64,000 nt of DNA from Streptomyces formicae (GTDB lineage Bacteria > Actinomycetota > Actinomycetes > Streptomycetales > Streptomycetaceae): assembly GCF_002556545.1 (NCBI RefSeq), contig NZ_CP022685.1:8038001-8102000 (forward strand), written 5' to 3'. The translations under genes and the position numbers were made by a program. Within the stretch, counting starts at the first letter, position 1. Every line of letters begins with the position of its first letter. The notes beneath the pieces were generated by a model. The model made no database searches. It saw nothing but the letters and a program-made list of their open reading frames with translations, and was not told the origin of the DNA. Positions 19,008 through 29,198 of the stretch are shown piece after piece.

Positions 19008-20549
19008 ATGGCACCAGAACCACCGCTGCTCACCATGTCCGGCATCACCAAGTCGTTTCCCGGAGTCCGCGCCCTCGACGGCGTCGACCTCCAGGTCCTG
19101 GCGGGCGAAGTGCACTGCCTCCTCGGCCAGAACGGCGCCGGGAAGTCCACCCTCATCAAGGTCCTCGCGGGCGCCCACCAGCCCGACGACGGAGAGATCA
19201 CCTGGCGCGGCGAGCGCACCACGCTGCGTTCGCCGATCGCGGCCATGCGGCTCGGCATCGCCACCATCTACCAGGAGCTCGATCTGGTGGAAGGGCTCTC
19301 CGTCGCCGAGAACGTGTACCTGGGGCACGAGCCGACCTCCGCCGGATTCGTGGTGCGCGGCCGTGTCGCCAGGGACTCAACTGCCGCGCTTCTGAAGCGA
19401 CTTGGGCATGGTGAGATCGACCCGGGGAGGCTCGTGGGCGAGCTGTCCGCCGCCCAGCAGCAGATCGTCTCGATGGCTCGCGCCCTCTCCCACGAGGTGC
19501 GCCTCATCGTCATGGACGAGCCGTCCGCCGCCCTCGACCCCGACGAGGTCGACAACCTCTTCCGCATCGTCACCGCCCTCACGGCGGACGGCGTCGCCGT
19601 CGTCTACATCTCCCACCGCCTGGAGGAGATCCGCCGCATCGGCGACCGGGTCACCGTCCTCAAGGACGGGCGCGCCGTCGCGGGCGGCCTGCCCGCCAAG
19701 AGCACGCCGACCAAGGACGTCGTGGCGATGATGACGGGCCGCAACGTCGAGTACGTCTTCCCGGAGCGGGCGGACGAGAGCCCCCACCGTCAGGACGGCC
19801 AACCGGGCCTGCCCGAACCGGTGTTGACGGTGCGCGGCCTGTCGCGGCACGGCGAGTTCGCGTCCCTCGACCTCGACCTCTGCCCCGGCGAGATCGTGGG
19901 CCTCGCCGGACTCGTCGGCTCGGGGCGCTCCGAGATCCTGGAGACGATCTACGGCGCACGCAAGCCGAGCTCGGGCCAAGTAGCAGTAGAAGAACGGGTG
20001 TTGCGACCCGGCAGCGTCCGCTCCGCCGTCCGTGCGGGGCTCGGGCTCGCCCCCGAGGAGCGCAAGGCGCAGGCCCTGCTCATGCTGGAGTCCGTCACCC
20101 GCAACGTGTCGGTCTCCTCCATGTCCCGCTTCTCGCGCGGTGGTTGGCTCGACCGGGGCGGCGAACGCGAGGCGGCGCACACCGCCACACGGGAGCTCTC
20201 CCTGCGCCCCGACGATCCCTCTGTCCCCGTGCGCACCCTGTCAGGCGGCAATCAGCAAAAGGCCGTCCTGGCCCGCTGGCTGCTGCGCGGCTGCCGCGTC
20301 CTGCTGCTCGACGAGCCGACCCGCGGCGTCGACGTCGGGGCCCGCGCCGAGCTCTACGCGGTGATCCGCCGCCTCGCCGACGAGGGCCTCGCCGTACTCA
20401 TGGTCTCCAGCGAGGTGCCCGAGGTGCTCGGCCTCGCCGACCGTGTCCTGGTGCTCCGCGAGGGCCGCGTCGTGCACACCGCGCCCGCCCGTGACCTCGA
20501 CGAACACCGCGTACTCGACCTTGTACTCGAAGGGAGCCCGGCGGCATGA
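19008..20549 (+). CDS. Sugar ABC transporter ATP-binding protein (RbsA/MglA type)
   Basis: A 513-residue double ATPase of the ribose/galactose type. The first half has an intact Walker A (GQNGAGKST), a degenerate signature (ELSAAQQQIVSMARAL) and Walker B (LIVMDEPSAAL). The second half has the usual degenerate Walker A region (GLAGLVGSGRSEILE), a signature LSGGNQQKAVLARWL and Walker B VLLLDEPTRGVD. The ATG at 19008 follows GGGGAA. It overlaps the permease gene by 4 bp. It powers uptake of a sugar or sugar derivative. Confidence 0.95.
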   Translation: MAPEPPLLTMSGITKSFPGVRALDGVDLQVLAGEVHCLLGQNGAGKSTLIKVLAGAHQPDDGEITWRGERTTLRSPIAAMRLGIATIYQELDLVEGLSVAENVYLGHEPTSAGFVVRGRVARDSTAALLKRLGHGEIDPGRLVGELSAAQQQIVSMARALSHEVRLIVMDEPSAALDPDEVDNLFRIVTALTADGVAVVYISHRLEEIRRIGDRVTVLKDGRAVAGGLPAKSTPTKDVVAMMTGRNVEYVFPERADESPHRQDGQPGLPEPVLTVRGLSRHGEFASLDLDLCPGEIVGLAGLVGSGRSEILETIYGARKPSSGQVAVEERVLRPGSVRSAVRAGLGLAPEERKAQALLMLESVTRNVSVSSMSRFSRGGWLDRGGEREAAHTATRELSLRPDDPSVPVRTLSGGNQQKAVLARWLLRGCRVLLLDEPTRGVDVGARAELYAVIRRLADEGLAVLMVSSEVPEVLGLADRVLVLREGRVVHTAPARDLDEHRVLDLVLEGSPAA

Positions 20550-21565
20550 CCCAGCCAGCCCCGGCGGCCGAGGCCGCCACCCGCAAGAGCGCCCCCGCCG
20601 ACGGCGGAAGGCCGTGGCGCACCAAGCTGGTCCGCTTCGACGTGCGCACGCTCTCGCTGCTCGGTGTGCTCGCCGTCCTTGTCGTGATCGGCGGGATCAC
20701 CCAGCCGGACTCGTTCCTCGACACGGACAACGTCCAACTCGTCCTCACCCAGGCATCCGTCATCGGCGTCGTCACCGTCGGCATGACGTTCGTGATCATC
20801 TCCGGCGGCATCGACCTGTCGGTCGGCGCGATCGTCGCGCTGGCGTCGGTGTGGGCGACGACGGTGGCCACCCAGGAGTACGGCTTCGCGGGCATCCTGT
20901 TCACGGCCGTGATCGTCGGCATGGGGTGCGGCCTGGTGAACGGGTTGCTCATCGCGTACGGCGGGATCGTGCCGTTCATCGCGACCCTCGCCATGCTGGC
21001 CTCGGGCCGCGGCCTGGCCCTCCAGATCACCGACGGCAAGACCCAGATGGTCACCGTCGACGGGGTGTTGGACCTCGGCCTGCGCGAGTCGTACGTCCTC
21101 GGCATCCCGCCGCTCGTCCTCGTCTTCGCGGCCGTCACGGTCGTCGGCTGGCTGCTCCTGAACCGCACCACCTTCGGACGGCGCTCCGTCGCGGTCGGCG
21201 GCAACGCGGAAGCCGCGCGCCTCGCGGGCATCGACGTCCGCAGGCAGCGGCTCTACCTGTATCTGCTCTCCGGCCTGTGCTGCGGCATCGCCGCCTTCCT
21301 GCTGATCGTCCTGTCCGGCTCGGGACAGAACACCAACGGCAACCTCTACGAACTCGACGCCATCGCCGCGGCGATCATCGGCGGCACGCTGCTCAGCGGC
21401 GGCCGGGGGACCATCACCGGATCCGTGCTCGGCGTGCTGATCTTCACCACGATCCAGAACATCTTCGCGCTCAACAACCTGGAGACCGCGACCCAGCAGA
21501 TCGCCAAGGGCGCGATCATCGTCGCCGCGGTGCTCGTCCAACGTCGTACGGCCCACACTTCCTGA
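20546..21565 (+). CDS. Sugar ABC transporter permease (RbsC type)
   Basis: A 339-residue integral membrane protein of the ribose/xylose/galactose permease family, with eight to ten hydrophobic segments. GMTFVIISGGIDLSVGAIVA, GLVNGLLIAYGGIVPFIATL and GGNAEAARLAGIDV (the cytoplasmic EAA-like loop) are diagnostic. Its ATG overlaps the ATPase stop as ATGA, so translation is coupled. It forms the membrane channel with the preceding ATPase and following binding protein. Confidence 0.95.
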   Translation: MTQPAPAAEAATRKSAPADGGRPWRTKLVRFDVRTLSLLGVLAVLVVIGGITQPDSFLDTDNVQLVLTQASVIGVVTVGMTFVIISGGIDLSVGAIVALASVWATTVATQEYGFAGILFTAVIVGMGCGLVNGLLIAYGGIVPFIATLAMLASGRGLALQITDGKTQMVTVDGVLDLGLRESYVLGIPPLVLVFAAVTVVGWLLLNRTTFGRRSVAVGGNAEAARLAGIDVRRQRLYLYLLSGLCCGIAAFLLIVLSGSGQNTNGNLYELDAIAAAIIGGTLLSGGRGTITGSVLGVLIFTTIQNIFALNNLETATQQIAKGAIIVAAVLVQRRTAHTS

Positions 21566-21581
21566 GCTGAGGGGTTCACCC

Positions 21582-22622
21582 ATGCCAACCACCACGAGCC
21601 GCAGAGGGCTCCTCTTCGGAGCCGCCGCCCTGTCGGGCGGAGCGCTCCTCGCGGGCTGCACCAGCAACGAGTCCAAGGACGAGGACAGCGGGAACAAGGA
21701 GCAGCAGGTCGCCGACGAGAAGCCGGGCAAGGAGGTCACCATCGGCTTCGCGGGCCCGCAGGCCGACCACGGCTGGCTCAACGCCATCAACGACAACGCC
21801 AAGGAGCGGGCGAAGAAGTACGCGGACGTCACCTTGGAGTCCACCGAGGGTTCCAACGACACCGCGGCCCAGATCGGCCAGGTCGAGACGCTGATCAACA
21901 AGAAGGTCGACGTCCTGGTGATCCTGCCCGCCGACGGCAAGGCGCTCACCCAGGTCGGCCTGAAGGCGATGAAGGCGGGCATCCCCGTCGTCAACCTCGA
22001 CCGCGTCTTCGCCTCCCCGCAGGCCTACCGCTGCTGGATCGGCGGCGACAACTACGGCATGGGCCTGAGTGCCGGGCACTACATCGGCGAGAAGCTCAAG
22101 GACAAGAAGAACGCCCGCGTCGTGGAGCTCGCGGGCCTGGACAACCTGGAGCTGACCAAGCAGCGCAGCAAGGGCTTCGACGACGCGCTGAAGAACTACC
22201 CGAACATCAAGAAGGTCGCCAGGCAGGCCGCCGACTTCACCGTCGAGTCGGGCCAGCAGAAGATGTCCCAACTCCTCCAGGCGCAGAAGAACTTCGACGC
22301 GCTGTGGAACCACGACGACGACCAGGGCGTGGGCGCCCTGCGCGCCATCGAGCAGGCGGGCCGCGACGACTTCCTGATGGTCGGGGGCGCGGGCGCGCTC
22401 TCCGCCTTCCAGGCCATCGAGGCCGACGACGGCGTCCTGAAGGCCACCGTCCTCTACCCGCCCACGATGGCCGCGTCGGCGATCGACCTGGCGCGCGCAC
22501 TCGGGCAGGGCAAGGGCGTGAGCGGCATGGCGGAGTTCGAGATCCCGTCCTTCGTCACCTGCTACTCGGCCGTGGTCGACAAGGACAACGTCGAGCAGTA
22601 CATGCCCACCGGCTTCAAGTGA
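21582..22622 (+). CDS. Sugar ABC transporter substrate-binding lipoprotein
   Basis: A 346-residue periplasmic-binding-protein type I lipoprotein. The N-terminus has twin arginines (Arg7-Arg8) and a lipobox LLAGC with Cys26, so it may be exported by Tat and lipidated. The mature protein contains EVTIGFAGPQADHGWLNAIN, QIGQVETLINKKVDVLVILP and HDDDQGVGALRAIEQAG, the usual RbsB-like ligand-cleft blocks. It begins 16 bp after the permease stop. The sugar cannot be read from sequence; neighbours suggest an oxidised (keto) sugar, glycoside or inositol-like ligand. Confidence 0.93.
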   Translation: MPTTTSRRGLLFGAAALSGGALLAGCTSNESKDEDSGNKEQQVADEKPGKEVTIGFAGPQADHGWLNAINDNAKERAKKYADVTLESTEGSNDTAAQIGQVETLINKKVDVLVILPADGKALTQVGLKAMKAGIPVVNLDRVFASPQAYRCWIGGDNYGMGLSAGHYIGEKLKDKKNARVVELAGLDNLELTKQRSKGFDDALKNYPNIKKVARQAADFTVESGQQKMSQLLQAQKNFDALWNHDDDQGVGALRAIEQAGRDDFLMVGGAGALSAFQAIEADDGVLKATVLYPPTMAASAIDLARALGQGKGVSGMAEFEIPSFVTCYSAVVDKDNVEQYMPTGFK

Positions 22623-22670
22623 TGTGCCCGTTAGCAGCCCGCACCGAGCGTCGACGAGGAGGAGTACCGC

Positions 22671-23897
22671 ATGCGTGAGACGGAACCCGAGGCGGGGAAG
22701 CGGCCGTTGGGGGTGGGCATGGTCGGCTACGCGTTCATGGGCGCCGCCCACTCCCAGGGCTGGCGCACCGTCGGGCGCGTCTTCGACCTGCCCGTCGAAC
22801 CGGTGCTCTCGGCCGTCTGCGGCCGTGACGGCGGCGCGGTGCGCGCCGCCGCCGACCGTCTTGGCTGGGCGGCGGCGGAGACCGACTGGCGCGCCCTGAT
22901 CGCCCGGGACGACGTCGACATCGTCGACATCTGCACGCCGGGCGACAGCCATGCGGAGATCGCGGTGGCCGCCCTCGAAGCGGGCAAGCACGTGCTGTGC
23001 GAGAAGCCCCTGGCGAACACCGTCGAGGAGGCCGAGGCCATGGCCGAGGCCGCGGGGCGGGCCCGCGCGCGGGGGCAGGTGGCCATGGTCGGCTTCAACT
23101 ACCGGCGGGTGCCCGCCCTCGCGCTGGCCCGCAGGATGGTCGCCGAGGGTCGCCTCGGCGCGTTGCGCCACGTACGCCTGACGTACCTTCAGGACTGGCT
23201 GGTGGACCCGGAGTTCCCGCTCACCTGGCGGCTGCTCAAGGAGCGCGCGGGCTCCGGGGCGCTCGGTGACCTGGGGGCGCACATCGTGGACCTCGCGCAG
23301 TATCTGGCGGGGGAGCAGGTGGCCGGGGTCTCGGCGCTCACGGAGACGTTCGTGCGGGAACGGCCGCTTGTGGCGGACGCGGACGAGGGGGCGGGCGCCT
23401 CCGGTGGGCTCACGGTGGCGGGCGGCACCGCGGGCGGCGCCCGGCTCGGTGCCGTCACGGTGGACGACGCCGCCGTCTTCACCGGCCGCTTCCCCTCCGG
23501 CGCGCTCGCCAGCTTCGAGGCGACCCGCTTCGCCACCGGGCGCAAGAACGCGCTGCGACTCGAACTCAACGGATCTCACGGCTCGTTGGCGTTCGACCTG
23601 GAGCGGCTCAACGAACTGTCCTTCCACGACCACACCGAGCCCGCGGCGTCGGCGGGCTTCCGCCGGATCCTGGTGACCGAGCCCGACCATCCCTACCTGG
23701 AGGCGTGGTGGCCGCCGGGTCACGGACTCGGCTACGAGCACACCTTCGTGCACCAGGCCCGCGACCTGCTGCACGCCATCGCCACCGGAGCCGAGGCCGA
23801 GCCCTCGTTCACCGACGGGCTCTCCGTGCAGCGGGTGCTCGCGGCCGTGGAGGAGAGCGCCGCGAAGAACTCCGTGTACACGCAGATCCCCGCTTGA
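22671..23897 (+). CDS. Gfo/Idh/MocA family NAD(P)-dependent oxidoreductase
   Basis: A 408-residue sugar or cyclitol dehydrogenase. The Rossmann start is [17 protein letters not shown], with the family motif [17 protein letters not shown] containing the active-site EKP lysine. The C-terminal alpha/beta domain carries [17 protein letters not shown] with the conserved D-x-G-x-H. An insertion of about 40 residues ([20 protein letters not shown]) looks like a flexible loop. A likely ribosome-binding site, GAGGAGTACC, lies before the ATG. It sits between the sugar-binding protein and a TIM-barrel isomerase, so it probably oxidises or reduces the imported sugar at C3 or a similar carbon. Confidence 0.93.
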   Translation: MRETEPEAGKRPLGVGMVGYAFMGAAHSQGWRTVGRVFDLPVEPVLSAVCGRDGGAVRAAADRLGWAAAETDWRALIARDDVDIVDICTPGDSHAEIAVAALEAGKHVLCEKPLANTVEEAEAMAEAAGRARARGQVAMVGFNYRRVPALALARRMVAEGRLGALRHVRLTYLQDWLVDPEFPLTWRLLKERAGSGALGDLGAHIVDLAQYLAGEQVAGVSALTETFVRERPLVADADEGAGASGGLTVAGGTAGGARLGAVTVDDAAVFTGRFPSGALASFEATRFATGRKNALRLELNGSHGSLAFDLERLNELSFHDHTEPAASAGFRRILVTEPDHPYLEAWWPPGHGLGYEHTFVHQARDLLHAIATGAEAEPSFTDGLSVQRVLAAVEESAAKNSVYTQIPA

Positions 23898-23939
23898 GCA
23901 GTCAGCCGATCGACGCCTGAGCAGTCCGCAGATCCCCGC
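23881..23939. repeat. Short duplicated segments spanning a stop codon
   Basis: CGCAGATCCCCGC (23881-23893 and 23927-23939) and TGAGCAGTC (23895-23903 and 23918-23926) each occur twice, in swapped order, across the stop of the Gfo/Idh/MocA gene. This looks like a small local duplication with rearrangement. Confidence 0.6.
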
Positions 23940-23955
23940 CCGAGGAGGCCCCGTC

Positions 23956-24954
<999 letters not shown>

Positions 24955-24964
24955 CTCGCCCCCA

Positions 24965-25030
24965 CTTTGTCCTGCTCCAGGAAGAAGCTCAACTCCACTC
25001 CTGTGCAAAGGCTTTCGGCCAAGGACAAAG
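24965..25030. promoter_or_regulatory. Inverted-repeat region upstream of the sugar dehydrogenase gene
   Basis: CTTTGTCC (24965-24972) and GGACAAAG (25023-25030) are perfect inverted repeats 50 bp apart. The first is also part of a compact repeat CTTTGTCCTG-ctc-CAGGAAGAAG with 8 of 10 matching pairs. The decamer CTTTGTCCTG also precedes the ROK gene at 17468, suggesting a common operator. Confidence 0.4.
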
Positions 25031-25135
25031 CTCGCTACCGTCCTTGGGATGTACAGGACATAGGACTCCGGGGTGACGGCGCACCCCGGCGCACGGAGCA
25101 CCGCACGACACCCGCCCCCATCCGGAGGAACCCCC

Positions 25136-27601
25136 GTGCACAGGAAACGCCTGAGACTCCACAAAGCCCTCGCCCTGGCCACCGGCACGCTGCTCACCGG
25201 CGCCTCACTGGCCATCGCCGTACCGCAGGCGGGTGCCGTCCCAGCGGACCCGTCCTCGACGGCCGCCGCCCCCGTCGCCGAGGACTTCCAGCAGGTCACC
25301 CTGGCCAAGGGCGCGCCGGAGACGGGCGAGCCCATGACGCTCACCGTGCTCCCCGACCGCTCGGTCCTGCACACCTCGCGCGACGGCACGCTGCGCCTCA
25401 CCGACGCCGCGGGCAACACCAAGGTCGCGGGCAAGATACCGGTCTACTCGCACGACGAAGAGGGCCTCCAAGGCGTCGGCCTCGACCCGAAGTTCAGCGA
25501 GAACCGCGCGATCTACCTCTATTACGCGCCGCCGCTCGACACCCCCGCGGGCGACGCCCCCGAGAACGGCACCGCCGAGGACTTCAAGAAGTTCGACGGC
25601 GTCAACCGCCTCTCCCGCTTCGTCCTGAAGGCCGACGGCACGCTCGACAACGCCAGCGAGAAGAAGGTCCTCGACGTCCCCGCGAGCCGAGGCACCTGCT
25701 GCCACGTCGGCGGTGACATCGACTTCGACAAGGACGGCAACCTCTACCTCTCGACCGGCGACGACTCCAACCCCTTCGCCTCCGACGGCTTCACGCCCAT
25801 CGACGAGCGCGCCGACCGCAACCCCGCCTTCGACGCGCGGCGCAGCGCGGGCAACACCAACGACCTGCGCGGCAAGATCCTGCGCGTCAAGGTCGCCGAC
25901 GACGGCTCCTACACCGTGCCGGACGGCAACCTCTTCGCCAAGGGCACCGAGAAGACCCGCCCCGAGATCTACGCGATGGGCTTCCGCAACCCCTTCCGGA
26001 TGAGCGTCGACAAGCCGACGGGCATCGTCTACGTCGGTGACTACGGGCCCGACGCGGGCGCGGCCGACCCCAAGCGCGGACCCGCCGGACAGGTCGAGTT
26101 CGCCCGCGTGACCAAGGCGGGCAACTTCGGCTGGCCGTTCTGCACCGGCAAGAACGACGCCTACGTCGACTACGACTTCGCGACGAAGACCTCCGGCGCC
26201 GCCTTCGACTGCGCGGCGCCGAAGAACGATTCCCGGCACAACACGGGCCTGACCGACTTGCCGCCCGCGCAGGAGGCATGGATTCCGTACGACGGCGGAT
26301 CCCTCCCCGAGTTCGGCTCGGGGTCCGAGTCCCCGATGGGCGGACCCGTCTACCGCTACGACGCCGCGAACACCTCCCCGGTGAAGTTCCCCGAGGCGTA
26401 CGACGGCGACTTCTTCGCGGGCGAGTTCGGCAGGCGCTGGATCAAGCGCATCGAGCAGGGCGCGGACGGCACCGTCTCGAAGATCAACCCGTTCCCGTGG
26501 ACCGGCACCCAGGTCATGGACATGGAGTTCGGCCCCGACGGCGCGCTCTACGTCCTGGACTACGGCACCGCCTGGTTCGGCGGCGACGAGAACTCCGGCC
26601 TCTACCGCATCGAGAACGCCACCGAGGGCCACTCCCCGGTCGTCGAGGCCGGCGCGTCCAAGACGAGTGGTCAGGCTCCGTTGCGGACCCAGTTCACCGC
26701 CAAGGCCACGGACGCCGAGGGCGGGACGCTCACCTACGCCTGGGACTTCGGCGACGGCGGCAAGTCGACCCAGCAGAACCCCACGTACACGTACAAGAAG
26801 AACGGCGTCTACACGGCGACCGTGACCGTCAAGGACTCCACCGGGCGCACCGGTTCGGCGAGCGCGCACCTCACCGTCGGCAACACCGCGCCCAAGGTGA
26901 CCCTCGAACTCCCCGCCGACGGGCAACTGTTCACCTTCGGCGACAAGGTGCCCTTCAAGGTGAAGGTGACCGATCCGGAGGACGGCGCGATCGACTGCGC
27001 CAAGGTCAAGGTCACGCACATCCTCGGCCACGACAGCCACGGCCACCCGGTGACCTCCGCGAACGGCTGCTCGGGCACCATCCAGACCTCGGCCGACGGT
27101 GAGCACGACCCGAACGCCAACATCTTCGGGGTCTTCGACGCCGAGTACACCGACAAGGGCGCCAACGGCCAGCCCGCGCTGACCACCCACGACCAGAACG
27201 TCGTCCAGCCCAAGCACCGCCAGGGCGAGCACTACGGCGACTCCAAGGGCGTCTCGATCGTGAACCACGCCCCGGCGCACGGCGGCAAGACCGTCGGCGA
27301 CATCCACAACGGCGACTGGGTCTCGTTCAAGCCGTACGTCCTCGGCAACGCCACCAAGCTGACCGCGCGCGTCGCGTCCGCCGGTTCCGGCGGCACCCTG
27401 GAGGTCCGCAGCGGCTCGGTCGGCGGCAGGCTCCTGGGCAGCGCGAAGGTCGCGCCGACCGGCTCGTGGGAGACGTACGCGGACGTCAGCACCGCCCTCT
27501 CCAAGCCGCCCAAGACGACCACCACCCTGTTCCTCGTCTTCAAGGGCTCGGGCACCGGAGCGCTCTACGACGTGGACGACTTCACCTTCACCACCAGCTG
27601 A
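25136..27601 (+). CDS. Secreted PQQ-dependent sugar dehydrogenase with PKD and CBM-like domains
   Basis: An 821-residue exported protein. I chose the GTG at 25136 (VHRKRLRLHKALALATGTLL), which has GGAGGA 7 bases upstream and gives a clean signal peptide ending near QAGA. Residues about 40-490 form a six-bladed propeller of the soluble glucose/sorbosone dehydrogenase type (EEGLQGVGLDPKF, AMGFRNPFRMSV, GDYGPDAG, FGPDGALYVLDYG). A PKD domain follows (LTYAWDFGDGGKSTQQNPTY). The C-terminal 130 residues resemble a CBM6-like module (NHAPAHGGKTVGDIHNGDWV). It likely oxidises extracellular sugars; PQQ dependence is a family property. Confidence 0.9.
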   Translation: MHRKRLRLHKALALATGTLLTGASLAIAVPQAGAVPADPSSTAAAPVAEDFQQVTLAKGAPETGEPMTLTVLPDRSVLHTSRDGTLRLTDAAGNTKVAGKIPVYSHDEEGLQGVGLDPKFSENRAIYLYYAPPLDTPAGDAPENGTAEDFKKFDGVNRLSRFVLKADGTLDNASEKKVLDVPASRGTCCHVGGDIDFDKDGNLYLSTGDDSNPFASDGFTPIDERADRNPAFDARRSAGNTNDLRGKILRVKVADDGSYTVPDGNLFAKGTEKTRPEIYAMGFRNPFRMSVDKPTGIVYVGDYGPDAGAADPKRGPAGQVEFARVTKAGNFGWPFCTGKNDAYVDYDFATKTSGAAFDCAAPKNDSRHNTGLTDLPPAQEAWIPYDGGSLPEFGSGSESPMGGPVYRYDAANTSPVKFPEAYDGDFFAGEFGRRWIKRIEQGADGTVSKINPFPWTGTQVMDMEFGPDGALYVLDYGTAWFGGDENSGLYRIENATEGHSPVVEAGASKTSGQAPLRTQFTAKATDAEGGTLTYAWDFGDGGKSTQQNPTYTYKKNGVYTATVTVKDSTGRTGSASAHLTVGNTAPKVTLELPADGQLFTFGDKVPFKVKVTDPEDGAIDCAKVKVTHILGHDSHGHPVTSANGCSGTIQTSADGEHDPNANIFGVFDAEYTDKGANGQPALTTHDQNVVQPKHRQGEHYGDSKGVSIVNHAPAHGGKTVGDIHNGDWVSFKPYVLGNATKLTARVASAGSGGTLEVRSGSVGGRLLGSAKVAPTGSWETYADVSTALSKPPKTTTTLFLVFKGSGTGALYDVDDFTFTTS

Positions 27602-27617
27602 GGAAGGGGCGAGCACC

Positions 27618-29012
27618 ATGCGCAGACGCGCACGACTCATGACCGCGACCGCGGCGGCCGCACTCCTCATCGGGTGCGCCTCGGGCCCGGCGGCCTCACG
27701 ACCCGGACCGGACGGCGGCAAGGCGGGGGAGCGGGTCCTGGTCTTCTCCAAGACCGCGGGATTCCGGCACGACTCGATCCCCACCGGCGTCGCGACCGTC
27801 AAGGAACTCGGTGCCGCGAACGGCTTCGCCGTCGACGCGACCGAGGACGCGGGCGCCTTCACGGCCAAGAACCTCGCGCGCTACGACGCCGTGGTCTGGC
27901 TGTCCACCACCGGTGACGTGCTGAACGCCGAGCAGCAGACGGCGTTCGAGAAGTACATCCGGGGCGGCGGCGCCTACGTCGGCGTGCACGCGGCCGCCGA
28001 CACCGAGTACGACTGGCCCTTCTACGGGGGGCTCGCGGGCGCGTACTTCCAGTCGCACCCCGCGATCCAGCCCGCGAAGGTGCGGGTGGAGGACCACGCG
28101 CACCCGGCCACGGCCCACCTGGGCACGGCCAGCTGGGACCGCACCGACGAGTGGTACAACTACCGCGCCAACCCCCGGGGCAAGGCCCGCGTCCTCGCCT
28201 CGCTCGACGAGTCGTCGTACACCGGCGGCACCATGGCGGGAGACCACCCCATCGCCTGGTGCCAGGGCGACTACCAGGGCGGCCGCTCCTTCTACACGGG
28301 CGGCGGCCACACCAAGGAGTCCTACGCCGAACCGGCCTTCCGTCGGCACCTGCTCGGCGGAATCCGCTGGGCGGTCGGCGCCGCCCAGGCCGACTGCCGC
28401 CCGGAGAAGGGCTACACGCCGATCTTCGACGGCACGGCGGCCTCCCTCGCGGGGTGGAAACAGGCGGGCCCCGGCTCCTTCGCGCTGAAGGAGGAGGACG
28501 GGACGCTGACGACCACCGGCGGGATGGGCATGCTCTGGTACGACCGGCGTGAGCTCGGCTCGTACTCCCTCAAGCTCGACTGGCGGATGGCCGGTGACGA
28601 CAACTCCGGAATCTTCGTGGGGTTCCCGCCCTCCGACGACCCCTGGTCCGCCGTCGACAAGGGCTACGAGATCCAGATCGACGCCACCGACGTCCCCGAG
28701 AAGACCACGGGCTCCGTCTACGGCTTCAAGTCCGCCGACCTGAAGAAGCGGGACAAGGCCCTCAACCCGCCGGGGGAGTGGAACACCTACGAGATCCGTG
28801 TCGAGGGCGAGCGCCTTCGTGTCTATCTCAACGGCGTGAAGATCAACGATTTCACCAACTCCGATCCGGCGCGCAGCCTGCGCCAGGGGCACATCGGCAT
28901 CCAGAACCACGGTGACGCCGACGAGGTCTCCTTCCGCGACATCCGGCTGAAGGACCTGCCCGCGCGCCACTTCGGTCCACCCGCACCGACCACCTCGGGC
29001 GCGGGTCGCTAG
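27618..29012 (+). CDS. ThuA domain plus DUF1080 (3-keto-disaccharide hydrolase) lipoprotein
   Basis: A 464-residue lipoprotein with lipobox LLIGC (Cys20). Residues about 38-255 form a ThuA-like glutamine-amidotransferase fold (VLVFSKTAGFRHDSIPTGVA, GGGAYVGVHAAADTEYDW, GGHTKESYAEPAF). Residues about 270-450 are a DUF1080 jelly roll (YTPIFDGTAASLAGW, DDNSGIFVGFPP, GHIGIQNHGDADEVSFRDIRL), a family that includes hydrolases of 3-keto-glycosides. It begins 16 bp after the sugar dehydrogenase stop. Together they suggest oxidation of sugars or glycosides outside the cell followed by cleavage and uptake. Confidence 0.93.
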   Translation: MRRRARLMTATAAAALLIGCASGPAASRPGPDGGKAGERVLVFSKTAGFRHDSIPTGVATVKELGAANGFAVDATEDAGAFTAKNLARYDAVVWLSTTGDVLNAEQQTAFEKYIRGGGAYVGVHAAADTEYDWPFYGGLAGAYFQSHPAIQPAKVRVEDHAHPATAHLGTASWDRTDEWYNYRANPRGKARVLASLDESSYTGGTMAGDHPIAWCQGDYQGGRSFYTGGGHTKESYAEPAFRRHLLGGIRWAVGAAQADCRPEKGYTPIFDGTAASLAGWKQAGPGSFALKEEDGTLTTTGGMGMLWYDRRELGSYSLKLDWRMAGDDNSGIFVGFPPSDDPWSAVDKGYEIQIDATDVPEKTTGSVYGFKSADLKKRDKALNPPGEWNTYEIRVEGERLRVYLNGVKINDFTNSDPARSLRQGHIGIQNHGDADEVSFRDIRLKDLPARHFGPPAPTTSGAGR

Positions 29013-29014
29013 AC

Positions 29015-29052
29015 GGCGGCGGGCGGAGGACGCCGGACCTCCGCCCGCCGTC
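29015..29052 (+). terminator. Hairpin terminator after the ThuA/DUF1080 gene
   Basis: Fifteen-base arms (29015-29029 and 29038-29052; GGCGGCGGGCGGAGG with one mismatch) flank an 8-base loop just after the stop codon. CTTGC follows instead of a long T-run. Confidence 0.75.
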
Positions 29053-29054
29053 TT

Positions 29055-29098
29055 GCTCCATAGCGGCTCCATAGCCGCTCCATAGCCGCGCCATCGCG
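29055..29098. repeat. Four-copy 11-bp tandem array upstream of the ebo-type cluster
   Basis: GCTCCATAGCG, GCTCCATAGCC, GCTCCATAGCC and the degenerate GCGCCATCGCG are in direct tandem at exactly 11-bp spacing. Each unit is itself semi-palindromic (GCT-n4-AGC). The array lies 100 bp before the first ebo-type gene. One-helical-turn spacing would put all units on one DNA face, as in operator or iteron arrays. The binding protein is unknown. Confidence 0.65.
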
Positions 29099-29198
29099 AC
29101 CCCATGATTCCATCGCTCCATTGCTCCGATGATCCTCAGTTCCGTCGTTCGCCTGTTCGTCAGTTCGTCTGTTCTTTGAGCCATGGCAGGAGGCAGCC

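Noticed and set aside
25205..27868. An 887-residue minus-strand open frame opposite the sugar dehydrogenase
   Set aside because: It is a GC-bias shadow: low-complexity Val/Arg/Gly composition and no family motifs, opposite a recognisable enzyme.
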